From Novosphingobium sediminicola (GTDB lineage: Bacteria > Pseudomonadota > Alphaproteobacteria > Sphingomonadales > Sphingomonadaceae): DNA of 64,000 bases. Shown piece by piece: positions 18,888 through 27,775 of this stretch. Location of the stretch: the NCBI RefSeq assembly GCF_014196525.1, contig NZ_JACIDX010000006.1, forward strand, positions 124,001 through 188,000. The letters are read 5' to 3'. Numbering within the stretch: position 1 is the first letter of the stretch; each line of letters begins with the position of its first letter. The notes beneath the pieces were generated by a model. That model was not told the origin of the DNA. It saw nothing but the letters and a program-made list of their open reading frames with translations, and made no database searches. Made by a program: the position numbers and the translations under genes.

Positions 18888-19583
18888 ATGCTGATCGTGA
18901 TCGAGAAACTCTTTGCCCCCGGCGAGATTGCTGCGCTGCGCGAACGCCTGCTCTGCGCCCCATGGGCCGATGGCGCGGCCACGGCTGGGAATCGCGCCGT
19001 GCAGGTAAAGCAAAACCTGCAAGTGCCGATGGACGATCCTGTGGCCAAGGAAATCGGGCAGGTGATCCTGACCCGTCTGGGGCAAAATCCGCAATTCCTC
19101 GCCGCCGCCCTGCCGGTGACGATCCATCCGCCGCGTTTCAACCTTTACCGCGATGGCGGCCATTATGGCGCGCATGTCGATGGCGCCTTGATGCGTCTGC
19201 CCGGTGAGGACCGCCTGCTGCGCACCGACCTGTCGGCCACTTTGTTCCTGAACGATCCGGCGGATTACGAGGGCGGCGAATTGACCATCGAGGGCCAGTT
19301 CGGCGGCCAGAGCATCAAACTGCCCGCGGGCGACATGGTGCTTTATTCCAGCTCCAGCCTGCACAAGGTGACGCCGGTGACGCGGGGGATGCGGATCGCC
19401 AGCTTCTTCTGGATGCAGAGCGCGGTGCCGGACGAAGGCGCGCGGACCATGCTCTATGACCTTGACCGCTCGATCCAAGGCCTGTCAGTTCAGACGCCGC
19501 CGGGACGGGGCAAGGATGATGCGGATATTGACCGTTTGATGCAGGTCTATCACAACCTGCTGCGCCGATGGGCGCAGATTTGA
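18888..19583 (+). CDS. Fe(II)/2-oxoglutarate-dependent PKHD-type hydroxylase (PiuC/YbiX family)
   Basis: 231 residues. The metal triad is visible as HVDGALM (HxD, in YGAHVDGA near residue 97) with a distal His in SLHKVTPVTRG near residue 162 and the following Arg that binds 2-oxoglutarate. The N-terminus (MLIVIEKLFAPGEIAALRERL) matches PKHD hydroxylases such as PiuC. These often lie next to TonB siderophore receptors; here none is adjacent. The start at 18888 directly follows the hydroxy-acid oxidase stop, so translation is probably coupled. The substrate is unknown for the family. Confidence 0.88.
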   Translation: MLIVIEKLFAPGEIAALRERLLCAPWADGAATAGNRAVQVKQNLQVPMDDPVAKEIGQVILTRLGQNPQFLAAALPVTIHPPRFNLYRDGGHYGAHVDGALMRLPGEDRLLRTDLSATLFLNDPADYEGGELTIEGQFGGQSIKLPAGDMVLYSSSSLHKVTPVTRGMRIASFFWMQSAVPDEGARTMLYDLDRSIQGLSVQTPPGRGKDDADIDRLMQVYHNLLRRWAQI

Positions 19584-19604
19584 AGTCAAAGGGTCTGAAA
19601 ACCA

Positions 19605-20246
19605 ATGTCGAAATTCCCCGCTCACCTGTTTGCCGAACCCGAACCCGATGTCGATACGCTGGCCAATCTTGGCCCCTTGGCGCCGATGGCGGGCGTATGG
19701 GAAGGCATCAAGGGCCGCGATGTGAAGCCCACCGAGGATGGCGCCGAGGAGCAGGCCTATATCGAGCGGATGACCATCCAGCCCATCGACCCGCAGATGA
19801 ACGGGCCGCAATTGCTCTATGGCCTGCGCTATCACACGGCGATCACCAAGCCGGGCGAGGTCGAGATGTATCACGATCAGGTCGGCTACTGGCTGTGGGA
19901 ACCGGCTACCGGACGTATCCTCCACACGCTGACCATCCCGCGCGGACAGGCGGCGCTGGCCAAGGGCGAGGCGGCGGCGGATGCCACCAGCTTTACTCTG
20001 CGGGCTGAGCGGGGCAGCACGGAGAATGGCATCATCTCGGGCATTTTCCTTGAGGACAATTTCCGCACCGACAGTTTCTCCATCACCGTCACCGTGAACG
20101 GCCCGGATCAGTGGAGCTATGAGCAGACCACGATGCTGCAAATCCGCGGGGTGGAGCAGCCGTTTGAGCATACCGACCGCAATACGCTGCACCGGGTCGG
20201 TCCGGCGGTGCCCAATCCTTTGGCGCGCGAGAATGCCGAGGCTTAA
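19605..20246 (+). CDS. FABP-like beta-barrel protein, possibly haem-binding (nitrobindin-like)
   Basis: 213 residues, no signal peptide. It contains the LAPMAGVWEGIKGRD motif that opens the FABP-like/nitrobindin fold, alternating beta strands (VGYWLWEPATGRILHTLTIPRG), and a C-terminal HRVG. Related proteins are annotated as haem-binding beta-barrel or THAP4-like domains. It follows the PKHD dioxygenase gene by 21 bases. The haem ligand cannot be confirmed, so 'haem-binding' is tentative. Confidence 0.7.
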   Translation: MSKFPAHLFAEPEPDVDTLANLGPLAPMAGVWEGIKGRDVKPTEDGAEEQAYIERMTIQPIDPQMNGPQLLYGLRYHTAITKPGEVEMYHDQVGYWLWEPATGRILHTLTIPRGQAALAKGEAAADATSFTLRAERGSTENGIISGIFLEDNFRTDSFSITVTVNGPDQWSYEQTTMLQIRGVEQPFEHTDRNTLHRVGPAVPNPLARENAEA

Positions 20247-20344
20247 GGCGTTCTGATTTTTGCGACAGGATAAGCGAAATTTTGCGCTTTATCGAACGCA
20301 CGGCCAATCGCATGGAGAGATCAGGCTAAGATAGGGGACGCGCC

Positions 20345-21514
20345 TTGGACATCACCGAATGGCTCAATCTGGGGCTGCGCTGGCTGCATCTGATCACCGG
20401 CATCGCGTGGATCGGCTCGTCCTTCTATTTCGTCTGGCTGGATAACCATCTGAAACCGCCCAAGGAAGGTGAGGCCTCGGGCGAGGTCTGGTCGGTCCAT
20501 GGCGGGGGCTTTTACCACAAGCAGAAGTATCAGGTCGCCCCGTCCAAAATGCCGGACGAGCTGCACTGGTTCAAATGGGAGGCCTATTTCACCTGGGTCA
20601 GCGGGTTCTCGCTGCTGGTGCTGGTCTATTATGTCGGCGCGCGGGCTTTCCTGATCGATACGGCCAAGGCGGCGCTGGAGCCGTGGCAGGCGGCAGGCAT
20701 CGGCATGGGCGCGATTGTTCTGGGCTGGGTGGTTTATGACGGGCTGTGCCGGTCGGCGTTGGGGCGCAACAATCGCCTGCTGGGCCTGATCTGGTATGGG
20801 TTTCTGGTGGCGATGGCTTATGGCCTCAACAGCGTGTTCAGCGCGCGCGGGGCCTATCTGCATATTGGCGCGATTGTCGGCACGGTGATGGCGGCCAATG
20901 TGTTCATGATCATCATTCCGGGCCAGCGCAAGGTGGTGAACGCGTTGATTGAGGGGCGCGAGCCGGATCCGATGCTGGGGGCGCGGGGCAAGCAAAGGTC
21001 GCTGCATAACAATTACATGACGCTGCCGGTGCTGTTCATCATGATCAGCCACCATTATCCGATGACCTTTGGCGCGGATCGGCCATGGCTGGTGCTGGCG
21101 ATGATGTCGGCCATGGGTGTGGCCATCCGCCATGTGTTCAACCTGCGCCACAAGGGGGCTGATCCGCGCCCCACCATGGCCGTCGCGGCGGCAATCGGCA
21201 TCGCCACGATCACCTATGTTGCCCTGGAAAAATCCGGCGCGAAGCCGGTGGGTGAGGCGACCTATGCCGAGATCCAGCCCATTCTGGAGCGGCATTGCGT
21301 GACATGCCACGCGCCCCATCCCACCAATCCCGCCTTTGCCGCGCCGCCTCTGGGCGTACTGCTCGACAATGGCGAACATGCCTCGGCCGTCGCGCCGCGC
21401 ATCAAAAAGGTGGCGGTGGATGCGCAGGTCATGCCTTTGGGCAATATGACGCATATGACATTGGAAGAACGCGCAAAACTGGGCGCATGGATCGCCAGCG
21501 GCGCGCGGCCATAG
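20345..21514 (+). CDS. puuD: Urate hydroxylase PuuD, membrane protein with C-terminal cytochrome c domain
   Basis: 389 residues. The N-terminus (WLNLGLRWLHLITGIAWIGS) and about eight hydrophobic segments match PuuD, a membrane urate oxidase unrelated to soluble uricase. The C-terminal domain carries CVTCH (Cys318, Cys321, His322), a c-type haem site facing the periplasm. The family converts urate to 5-hydroxyisourate and sends electrons to the respiratory chain. It uses a TTG start at 20345 with TAGGGGA in front. No other purine degradation gene is nearby, so it appears as a stand-alone gene here. Confidence 0.9.
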   Translation: MDITEWLNLGLRWLHLITGIAWIGSSFYFVWLDNHLKPPKEGEASGEVWSVHGGGFYHKQKYQVAPSKMPDELHWFKWEAYFTWVSGFSLLVLVYYVGARAFLIDTAKAALEPWQAAGIGMGAIVLGWVVYDGLCRSALGRNNRLLGLIWYGFLVAMAYGLNSVFSARGAYLHIGAIVGTVMAANVFMIIIPGQRKVVNALIEGREPDPMLGARGKQRSLHNNYMTLPVLFIMISHHYPMTFGADRPWLVLAMMSAMGVAIRHVFNLRHKGADPRPTMAVAAAIGIATITYVALEKSGAKPVGEATYAEIQPILERHCVTCHAPHPTNPAFAAPPLGVLLDNGEHASAVAPRIKKVAVDAQVMPLGNMTHMTLEERAKLGAWIASGARP

Positions 21515-21624
21515 GGGGCGATTTTACGCGGACTTTACGCGCGGCCCCCGCCTTGCCCATGGCGATTTAATGCCGATCTGTCCGATGCGTCCGGCCTGTA
21601 TTTCCTCAGGCGAACCGACGCATC

Positions 21625-23565
21625 ATGTTGATGAACGCATCCTCCACCAGCGAAAACTCCGCTCATAATCCCGGCCATCACGGCCCATCCTCGCTTTTCG
21701 CGCTCACGCTGGGCGCGATTGGCGTGGTCTATGGCGATATCGGCACCAGCCCGCTCTATGCCTTCCGCGAGGCGCTGGCCCAGACCGCGCAGGGCGGCAT
21801 CGACCGGGGCGAGATCCTTGGCGTGCTGGCGCTGGCGCTGTGGGCGCTGATTATCGTGGTGACGATGAAATATGTGATATTTCTCAGCCGGATGGACAAT
21901 CATGGCGAGGGCGGCGTGCTGTCACTCATGGCGCTGGCGCGGCGGGCGACCGGGGGCAAGTGGCTGATCGTGCTGCTGCTGGGCGCGACCGGCGCGGCGC
22001 TGTTTTACGGCGATGCGATCATCACGCCCGCGCTTTCGGTGCTTTCGGCCATCGAAGGGATGAAGACCGTCCCCGGCCTTGAGAGCATGAGCGAGCCGGT
22101 CATCCTTGGCCTCTCGCTCACCATCCTGATCGGCCTGTTTGCGTTGCAGGTGCGCGGCACGGCCAGCGTGGCGGGCTTGTTCGGGCCGGTCTGCGCGTTC
22201 TGGTTTGTGGCCATCGGCGCGCTTGGCCTGTGGCATATTGTCGAGGCGCCCGATGTGCTTTCCGCCTTTAACCCGATGTGGGCGGTCAATTTCATGCTGG
22301 GGCATGGCGTGGCGGGCCTGTTCGTGCTGGGCGCGGTGTTCCTGACCGTGACCGGGGCCGAGGCGCTGATTGCCGACATGGGCCATTTCGGGCGGCAGCC
22401 GATTCAACTTGGCTGGCTGACCTTCGTCTGGCCGGCGCTGACGCTCAATTATCTGGGACAGGGCGCGTTGGCGCTCAAGGCTCTGGCGCAGGCGCAGGCC
22501 CATGGGCAATTGCTGCAAAATGCCGACTGGTTCTTCCTGATGGCGCCGGATTCGCTGCGCGCTCCGCTGGTGGTTTTGGCCACGATGGCCACGATCATCG
22601 CCAGCCAGGCGGTCATCACCGGGGCCTATTCGCTGACCCAGCAGGCCATCGCGCTGGGCCTGATGCCGCGCCTTGTCATCCGCCAGACCTCGGCGGCCCA
22701 GATCGGCCAGATCTATATGCCCGGCGTCAACTGGATGTTGTTGCTGGGCGTCATCTGCCTCGTCTTTGCCTTTCGCAGCAGCAGCGCGATGGCGGCGGCC
22801 TATGGCATTGCCGTGACCGGCACGATGGTCGTCACCACCTGCCTTGCCTTTATCATAGCGTGGAAATTCTGGGGCTGGAACCCGCTGGGCAGCGCATTGC
22901 TGATCGCGCCCTTCCTTGCGCTCGATATCTTCTTCTTCGGCGCCAATGTGCTGCGCGTGGCCGAGGGGGGCTGGGTGCCGCTGATGGTGGCGGGGATCAT
23001 CGGGGTGGTCATCGCCACATGGCTGCGCGGGCGCAAGATGGCGCTGCAACGCGCCAGCGAACAGGGCGTGGCGCTCGATGAATTGGTTAAGGCGCTGACC
23101 GCCCGTCCGCCATTGGTGGTCGAGGGGACGGCGGTGTTCCTGACGCAGGACGCCAGCGTGGCCCCTTCGGCGCTGCTGCACAATCTCAAGCACAACAAGG
23201 CGCTGCACCGCACCAACATCATGCTGACCGTGGAAACCCAGACCACGCCCTATGTGGACCCGGAAAACCGCCTGTGTCTGGAACGGCTCGATGAACGCTT
23301 TCTGCGTGCCAAATTGCGCTATGGTTATATGGACAAGATCGACGTACCCAGCGATCTGGCGCGTGAAAAGGGCCTGTTGACGGGCACGGGCGGCACATCC
23401 TTCTTCGTGGGCCGCAGCGCGATCCGCTTTGGCTCGCGCCCTTGCATGCCGCGCATCATGGTGCTGCTCTATCAGTTCCTGCATCGCAACGCTTCCGACC
23501 CCACCGCCTTTTTTGCCATTCCCCCCAACCGCGTGGTCGAATTGGGCACACAGATCGAGCTTTGA
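21625..23565 (+). CDS. kup: Low-affinity potassium:proton symporter Kup
   Basis: 646 residues. The opening GAIGVVYGDIGTSPLYAFRE is the hallmark of Kup/HAK transporters, followed by about 12 membrane segments and a C-terminal cytoplasmic domain ending in PPNRVVELGTQIEL. It imports K+ across the inner membrane with protons. The start at 21625 follows a 110-bp gap rich in repeated TTTACGCG that may hold its promoter. It is followed 18 bases later by a KdpD-like kinase gene and a KdpE-like regulator gene, which suggests kup rather than kdpFABC as their target. Confidence 0.95.
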   Translation: MLMNASSTSENSAHNPGHHGPSSLFALTLGAIGVVYGDIGTSPLYAFREALAQTAQGGIDRGEILGVLALALWALIIVVTMKYVIFLSRMDNHGEGGVLSLMALARRATGGKWLIVLLLGATGAALFYGDAIITPALSVLSAIEGMKTVPGLESMSEPVILGLSLTILIGLFALQVRGTASVAGLFGPVCAFWFVAIGALGLWHIVEAPDVLSAFNPMWAVNFMLGHGVAGLFVLGAVFLTVTGAEALIADMGHFGRQPIQLGWLTFVWPALTLNYLGQGALALKALAQAQAHGQLLQNADWFFLMAPDSLRAPLVVLATMATIIASQAVITGAYSLTQQAIALGLMPRLVIRQTSAAQIGQIYMPGVNWMLLLGVICLVFAFRSSSAMAAAYGIAVTGTMVVTTCLAFIIAWKFWGWNPLGSALLIAPFLALDIFFFGANVLRVAEGGWVPLMVAGIIGVVIATWLRGRKMALQRASEQGVALDELVKALTARPPLVVEGTAVFLTQDASVAPSALLHNLKHNKALHRTNIMLTVETQTTPYVDPENRLCLERLDERFLRAKLRYGYMDKIDVPSDLAREKGLLTGTGGTSFFVGRSAIRFGSRPCMPRIMVLLYQFLHRNASDPTAFFAIPPNRVVELGTQIEL

Positions 23566-23583
23566 CCGCTATAGATACCGCCT

Positions 23584-24981
23584 ATGTGGCGCGTGCTGAC
23601 TTCTTATGCGGTCCCCTTGCTGGGCGTCGCGCTGGTGACATGGATCACCAGCACGATGCTGGCGCAATGGGGGCTGGCGTCTGCGGCGCTGCTGTTCCTG
23701 CTGCCGGTGCTGCTGGGCGCGGCGCGGGGAGGGCTGGGGCCGGGGCTGGTGGCGGCGCTGGCCGGGGCGGGGGCGTATAATTTCTTCCTGCTGCCGCCCT
23801 ATTTCAGCTTTCGCGTGCATGGGCCGGAAAATGCGGTGTCGGTCCTCGTGCTGGTGCTAGTGGCCTTTGTCACCAGCCGCCTGGCCACCCGCCTGCGCGC
23901 GCGCGAGGAGGAGGCCAATGCCCGCGCGGCGATCAGCGAGGAGCTGGCGCAGATTTCGCGCCTGCTGGCCAAGGGCGCCCCGGTCGAGGCGCTGGAGCGG
24001 GCGCGGTCCTATGTGGCCGGGATCTATGGCCCTGTGCGGATCGACGGGGCGCAGGACGGCTTTTCCTCGCTCGATCAGGCCGCCGCGGCATGGGCGATGC
24101 ATAATGGCGACGCCACCGGCCATGGCACAGGCGTGATGGCGGCGGCGGAATGGACCTTTCTGCCGCTCTCTCCTAAAGGCCGGGGTGCCCACGCGCTGAT
24201 GGCTCTGGCGCGGCCCGCTGATGGCCATACGCGCCCGATGGTCCAGATCGAACATATGCAGCAGGTTGCGCTGCTGCTGGGGCAGGGCTGCGACCGTATC
24301 GCGCTGGAGGAGGAGCGCCGCGCGCGAGAGACTTTGGCCGAGAGCGACCGGCTGCGGCGGACTTTCCTTGCCAGCCTCGCCCATGATTTCCGCACGCCCT
24401 TGACCGTCATCACCGGACAGCTTGAGGCGCTGGCCACGCGCAGCCCCGAGGCGGGCGAGGCGCTGAACGCCGCGCGCAGGCTGGAGCGCACGATGAGCGA
24501 TCTGATCGCGGCGGCGCGGATCGAGGAAGGCTCGCTGCGCCCGCAGGCTGAGAGCCTCGATCTGATCGACGCGGCCGATGCCGCCTTTGGCGCGGTGGCG
24601 GTGCCGGCGGGCCTCTCACTGGGCCATGCGATCCCGGCTGATCTGCCCTTTGTGCAGGCCGATGCGGTGCTGTTGCATCATGTGCTGATCAATCTGATCG
24701 ACAATGCGCTGGGCCATGCGGCCTCGCGGGTGATGCTCGGCGCGGCTCTGTCGGATGGACAGGTCGCGCTGTGGGTCGAGGATGACGGGCCGGGCGTGCC
24801 CCTCGATCAACGCGCGCGGATCTTTGAACGTTTCGCCCGGATCGAGGGCGGCGACCGCGCGCAGGGCAGCGGGCTTGGCCTTGCCATCGTGCGCGGTTTT
24901 GCCGAAGCGATGGGGATGCAGGTGAGCATTGAGGGCAGCCCGCTGGGCGGGGCGCGTTTCATATTGAGGATGGCGGCATGA
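23584..24981 (+). CDS. KdpD-like sensor histidine kinase lacking the N-terminal KdpD/Usp domains
   Basis: 465 residues, about half the length of a full KdpD. It begins directly with the DUF4118 membrane region (four hydrophobic segments, residues 5-100, with YNFFLLPPYFSFRV between them), then a linker, the phospho-acceptor box FLASLAHDFRTPLTVITG with His267, and an HATPase domain (NLIDNAL; VEDDGPGVP; GSGLGLAIVRGFAEAMG). The cytosolic KdpD N-terminal domain and Usp domain, which sense K+/ATP in full-length KdpD, are absent. It overlaps the response regulator gene by 4 bases. It lies directly after kup. Confidence 0.9.
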   Translation: MWRVLTSYAVPLLGVALVTWITSTMLAQWGLASAALLFLLPVLLGAARGGLGPGLVAALAGAGAYNFFLLPPYFSFRVHGPENAVSVLVLVLVAFVTSRLATRLRAREEEANARAAISEELAQISRLLAKGAPVEALERARSYVAGIYGPVRIDGAQDGFSSLDQAAAAWAMHNGDATGHGTGVMAAAEWTFLPLSPKGRGAHALMALARPADGHTRPMVQIEHMQQVALLLGQGCDRIALEEERRARETLAESDRLRRTFLASLAHDFRTPLTVITGQLEALATRSPEAGEALNAARRLERTMSDLIAAARIEEGSLRPQAESLDLIDAADAAFGAVAVPAGLSLGHAIPADLPFVQADAVLLHHVLINLIDNALGHAASRVMLGAALSDGQVALWVEDDGPGVPLDQRARIFERFARIEGGDRAQGSGLGLAIVRGFAEAMGMQVSIEGSPLGGARFILRMAA

Positions 24982-25658
24982 ACCGGGTTCTGGTGGTGGA
25001 TGATGAACCGGCGATCCTGCGCCTGCTGGGCGCGGTGTTGGCGCGTGGAGGCTATGAGGCGGCGGGGGCGGCCACGGCATCGGCGGCGCTGGCCACCTTG
25101 CGCGGGGGCGGGCTGTCGGCGGCGATCCTCGATCTGGGCCTGCCGGACCGGGATGGGCTGGAACTGATCCCGCTGTTGCGGGCCGCCCATGTGCCCGTGA
25201 TCGTGCTTTCCGCGCGTGAGGATGTGGGTGAGAAGGTGGCAGCGCTCGATCTGGGTGCATCGGATTATATCACCAAGCCCTTCGACGGCGAGGAATTGCT
25301 GGCCCGCCTGCGCGTGGCGCTGCGGCAATCGGGGCATCCATCGGGCGCGACGCAGGAGGTGCTGGCCTATGGCCCCTTGCGCATCGACACTGCCCGCCAT
25401 GAGGCCAGCATCGAGGGCCGCGCGCTGACCCTGCCACCCAAGGAATTTGCCCTGCTGCAGGCTCTGGTCGAGGCGGGGGGGCGTATCCTGACTCATGCCG
25501 CCTTGCTGGAAAAAGTGTGGGGGCGGGCGCATGTGGGCGATGTGGAATATTTGCGCGTGGCGATCCGGGCCTTGCGGCTGAAGGTCGAGGAGGATCCGGC
25601 CCACCCCCGCCTGATCCGCAACGAACCGGGCATCGGCTATCGTTTGATGGAGGCCTGA
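24978..25658 (+). CDS. KdpE-like OmpR-family response regulator
   Basis: 226 residues. The receiver domain has the acidic pair VDDEP, the phospho-acceptor Asp52 in LDLGLPDRDG, and Lys in SDYITKPFDGEELLARL. The C-terminal winged helix (residues 125-225) ends in RLIRNEPGIGYRLMEA, as in KdpE. The ATG overlaps the kinase stop codon (ATGA), so the two are translated together. Expected to control transcription of kup or a distant potassium system; no kdpFABC is in the window. Confidence 0.92.
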   Translation: MNRVLVVDDEPAILRLLGAVLARGGYEAAGAATASAALATLRGGGLSAAILDLGLPDRDGLELIPLLRAAHVPVIVLSAREDVGEKVAALDLGASDYITKPFDGEELLARLRVALRQSGHPSGATQEVLAYGPLRIDTARHEASIEGRALTLPPKEFALLQALVEAGGRILTHAALLEKVWGRAHVGDVEYLRVAIRALRLKVEEDPAHPRLIRNEPGIGYRLMEA

Positions 25659-25710
25659 ACCCCTTACCGGGCTTGACCGCCCCCGCGCGATCAGTGCAAG
25701 GCCGCGCGGC

Positions 25711-27720
25711 ATGGCATCCCACCCCAAACCCTTTCACCGCGCCGATATTGACGGCCTGCGTGCGATCAGCGTGGGCGTGGTCGTCGCCTTTCATGCATGG
25801 TGGCGTCAGGGTTTCGGCGGCTTTGTCGGGGTGGACATCTTCTTCGTCATCTCGGGCTATCTGATCTCGGGCGCGATTTTCGACGATGTGCGGGCTGGGC
25901 GCTTTTCGCTGGCGGCGTTTTACGGGCGACGGGTGCGGCGGATCTATCCTGCGCTGATCACCGTGCTGCTGGCCACTTTCGCCATCGGCTGGGTGCAATT
26001 GTTCGATGACCGGTTTCAGCAATTGGGCGCACATCTGGCGGGCGCGGCGGTCTTTGCCTCCAACCTCGTCCTCTATGCCGAGAGCGGTTATTTCGACGCC
26101 TCTTCCGATGCCAAACCTCTGCTCCATCTCTGGAGCCTTGGGGTGGAGGAGCAGTTCTACATCCTCTGGCCTCTGGCGGTGATGCTGGCGTGGCGGTTCC
26201 GGCGCGCGCGGGGTGTGGTCTGGACGCTTGGGCTGGGTTTCGTGGCCAGCATGGCCCACGAACAATTCCTGATGCGGATCGACACTTCGGCGGCGTTTTA
26301 CATCCCCACCGCGCGCTTCTGGGAAATGCTGGCGGGTGCCGCGCTGGCCTGGGTAGAGCGCCGCCGGGTCGGGGCCATACCTTTGCGCATGGCGCATGGG
26401 TTCAGCCTGATCGGCCTTGCCCTGCTCCTGGGCAGTTTCCGCTATATCATCGAGGGCAAGGTGCCTTTTCCCGGCTGGGCGGCGCTGGCGCCGGTGGGCG
26501 GGGCGGTGCTGCTGCTGGCGGCGGGGCCGAGGGCGCTGGTCAATGCGCGGCTGCTCTCGCTTTTGCCGATGCGCTGGCTGGGTCAGATCTCCTATCCGCT
26601 CTATCTGTGGCACTGGCCGGTGCTGGTGCTGGCGCGGACATCGGGCTGGGTCGATGGCTGGGCGATGCTGGTCTGCGTGGGCGTTGCCGTTGCGCTGTCA
26701 TGGGTCACGGCGCGCTGGATCGAGCCGCCCCTGCGTTATGGCGGAGACAATGCGCGCAAGGTCAAGGGCCTGTTGGCGGCGATGGCTGTGCTGGGGCTGG
26801 GCGGGCTGGCGGTGGCATGGGCGCATCTCCCCTCGGCCAGCCATGCGCGGGTTGAGCCGCTGACGCGTCAGATCGGCTGGGATATTCCGGTGGGCAGCGA
26901 GGCGCAGGGACGGGCCTGTGTGGCGTTGATGCCGGGGCGAGGCGCGCTGGTGCCGGGCGTGGCGGGCAACGATTTCTGCTATCTGGCCCGTCCCGGCGCG
27001 CCCGATGTGGCGCTGATCGGCGACTCGCTCAATCTCAGCCTGTTTCCGGGTCTGGCCTCCTATCCTGACCTCAACGTGCTGATCGCCTCGGCCAGCGAGG
27101 CCGCGCCTTTCTATGACACGACCACCACCGAGAGTTTCGACCGCACCCGTCTGAACAACTGGAAGCTGACCAATCAGGCGCTGGACTATGCGGCGGCCAG
27201 CCCCTCGATCCGCGTGGTGGTGCTGTCCTATGCCAATGGCGACCAATTGCTGCGGCGCAGTTCGGCCCATGATATGACCGACCGCGCCGACCCCACGCCC
27301 GCCCCGCCCGAGGCGCGCCTCGAACGCGCGCTGCGCCGGACGGTGGCGCGGCTGAGCGCGGCGGGGAAAGGCGTGATTATCACGCTGCCCAACCGGCGGA
27401 TGGGGTTTGATCCGCCCGATTGTCTGACCGACCTGCGGCCTCTGCATGGCCCCGCCTATCGCCACCCCTGCGGCGAGCCGCGTGGCGGCGTGTTGGAGGA
27501 TGCGCAGGACGCCTATGCCGCGCAGGTGCGCCGCGTGGCGAAGGACTTCCCCGGCGTGGTGCTGGTCGATCTGGCCGCGCCTCTGTGCGATGCGCGTTTG
27601 TGCTATGCGATGCGGGGGGGGCAGATGTATTATCGCGACCGGCTGCACTTGTCGGATGCCGGATCGCGGGCGGTGGCGCCGGTGTTGCATGACGCGATCC
27701 GGGCGATGATGCATCGGTAA
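25711..27720 (+). CDS. Membrane acyltransferase 3 with C-terminal SGNH domain (OafA/OatA type)
   Basis: 669 residues. The N-terminal acyltransferase-3 domain opens with RADIDGLRAISVGVVVAFHA and contains GGFVGVDIFFVISGYLISG and the active His region, with about ten membrane segments to residue 385. The C-terminal periplasmic domain shows SGNH blocks: VALIGDSLNLS (block I, near residue 435) and the DRLHLSDAGSR block V near residue 645 with catalytic Asp and His. Such proteins O-acetylate cell-surface glycans (O-antigen, capsule, peptidoglycan). No polysaccharide genes are adjacent, so the acceptor is unknown. Confidence 0.88.
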   Translation: MASHPKPFHRADIDGLRAISVGVVVAFHAWWRQGFGGFVGVDIFFVISGYLISGAIFDDVRAGRFSLAAFYGRRVRRIYPALITVLLATFAIGWVQLFDDRFQQLGAHLAGAAVFASNLVLYAESGYFDASSDAKPLLHLWSLGVEEQFYILWPLAVMLAWRFRRARGVVWTLGLGFVASMAHEQFLMRIDTSAAFYIPTARFWEMLAGAALAWVERRRVGAIPLRMAHGFSLIGLALLLGSFRYIIEGKVPFPGWAALAPVGGAVLLLAAGPRALVNARLLSLLPMRWLGQISYPLYLWHWPVLVLARTSGWVDGWAMLVCVGVAVALSWVTARWIEPPLRYGGDNARKVKGLLAAMAVLGLGGLAVAWAHLPSASHARVEPLTRQIGWDIPVGSEAQGRACVALMPGRGALVPGVAGNDFCYLARPGAPDVALIGDSLNLSLFPGLASYPDLNVLIASASEAAPFYDTTTTESFDRTRLNNWKLTNQALDYAAASPSIRVVVLSYANGDQLLRRSSAHDMTDRADPTPAPPEARLERALRRTVARLSAAGKGVIITLPNRRMGFDPPDCLTDLRPLHGPAYRHPCGEPRGGVLEDAQDAYAAQVRRVAKDFPGVVLVDLAAPLCDARLCYAMRGGQMYYRDRLHLSDAGSRAVAPVLHDAIRAMMHR

Positions 27721-27740
27721 ACCGCTTGCTCGGCGCCAGT

Positions 27741-27764
27741 TTCGATATACATAGCGATATTGAA
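27741..27764. promoter_or_regulatory. 24-bp inverted repeat before modA, candidate ModE-type operator
   Basis: TTCGATAT (27741-27748) and ATATTGAA (27757-27764) form an inverted repeat with one mismatch around an 8-base spacer. It ends 11 bases before the modA start, overlapping the expected promoter and leader. AT-rich CG-ATAT half sites resemble ModE boxes in general character, though not exactly. A ModE-like protein is encoded at 57782-58159. Binding is inferred. Confidence 0.5.
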
Positions 27765-27775
27765 AGGGGCGCCTC

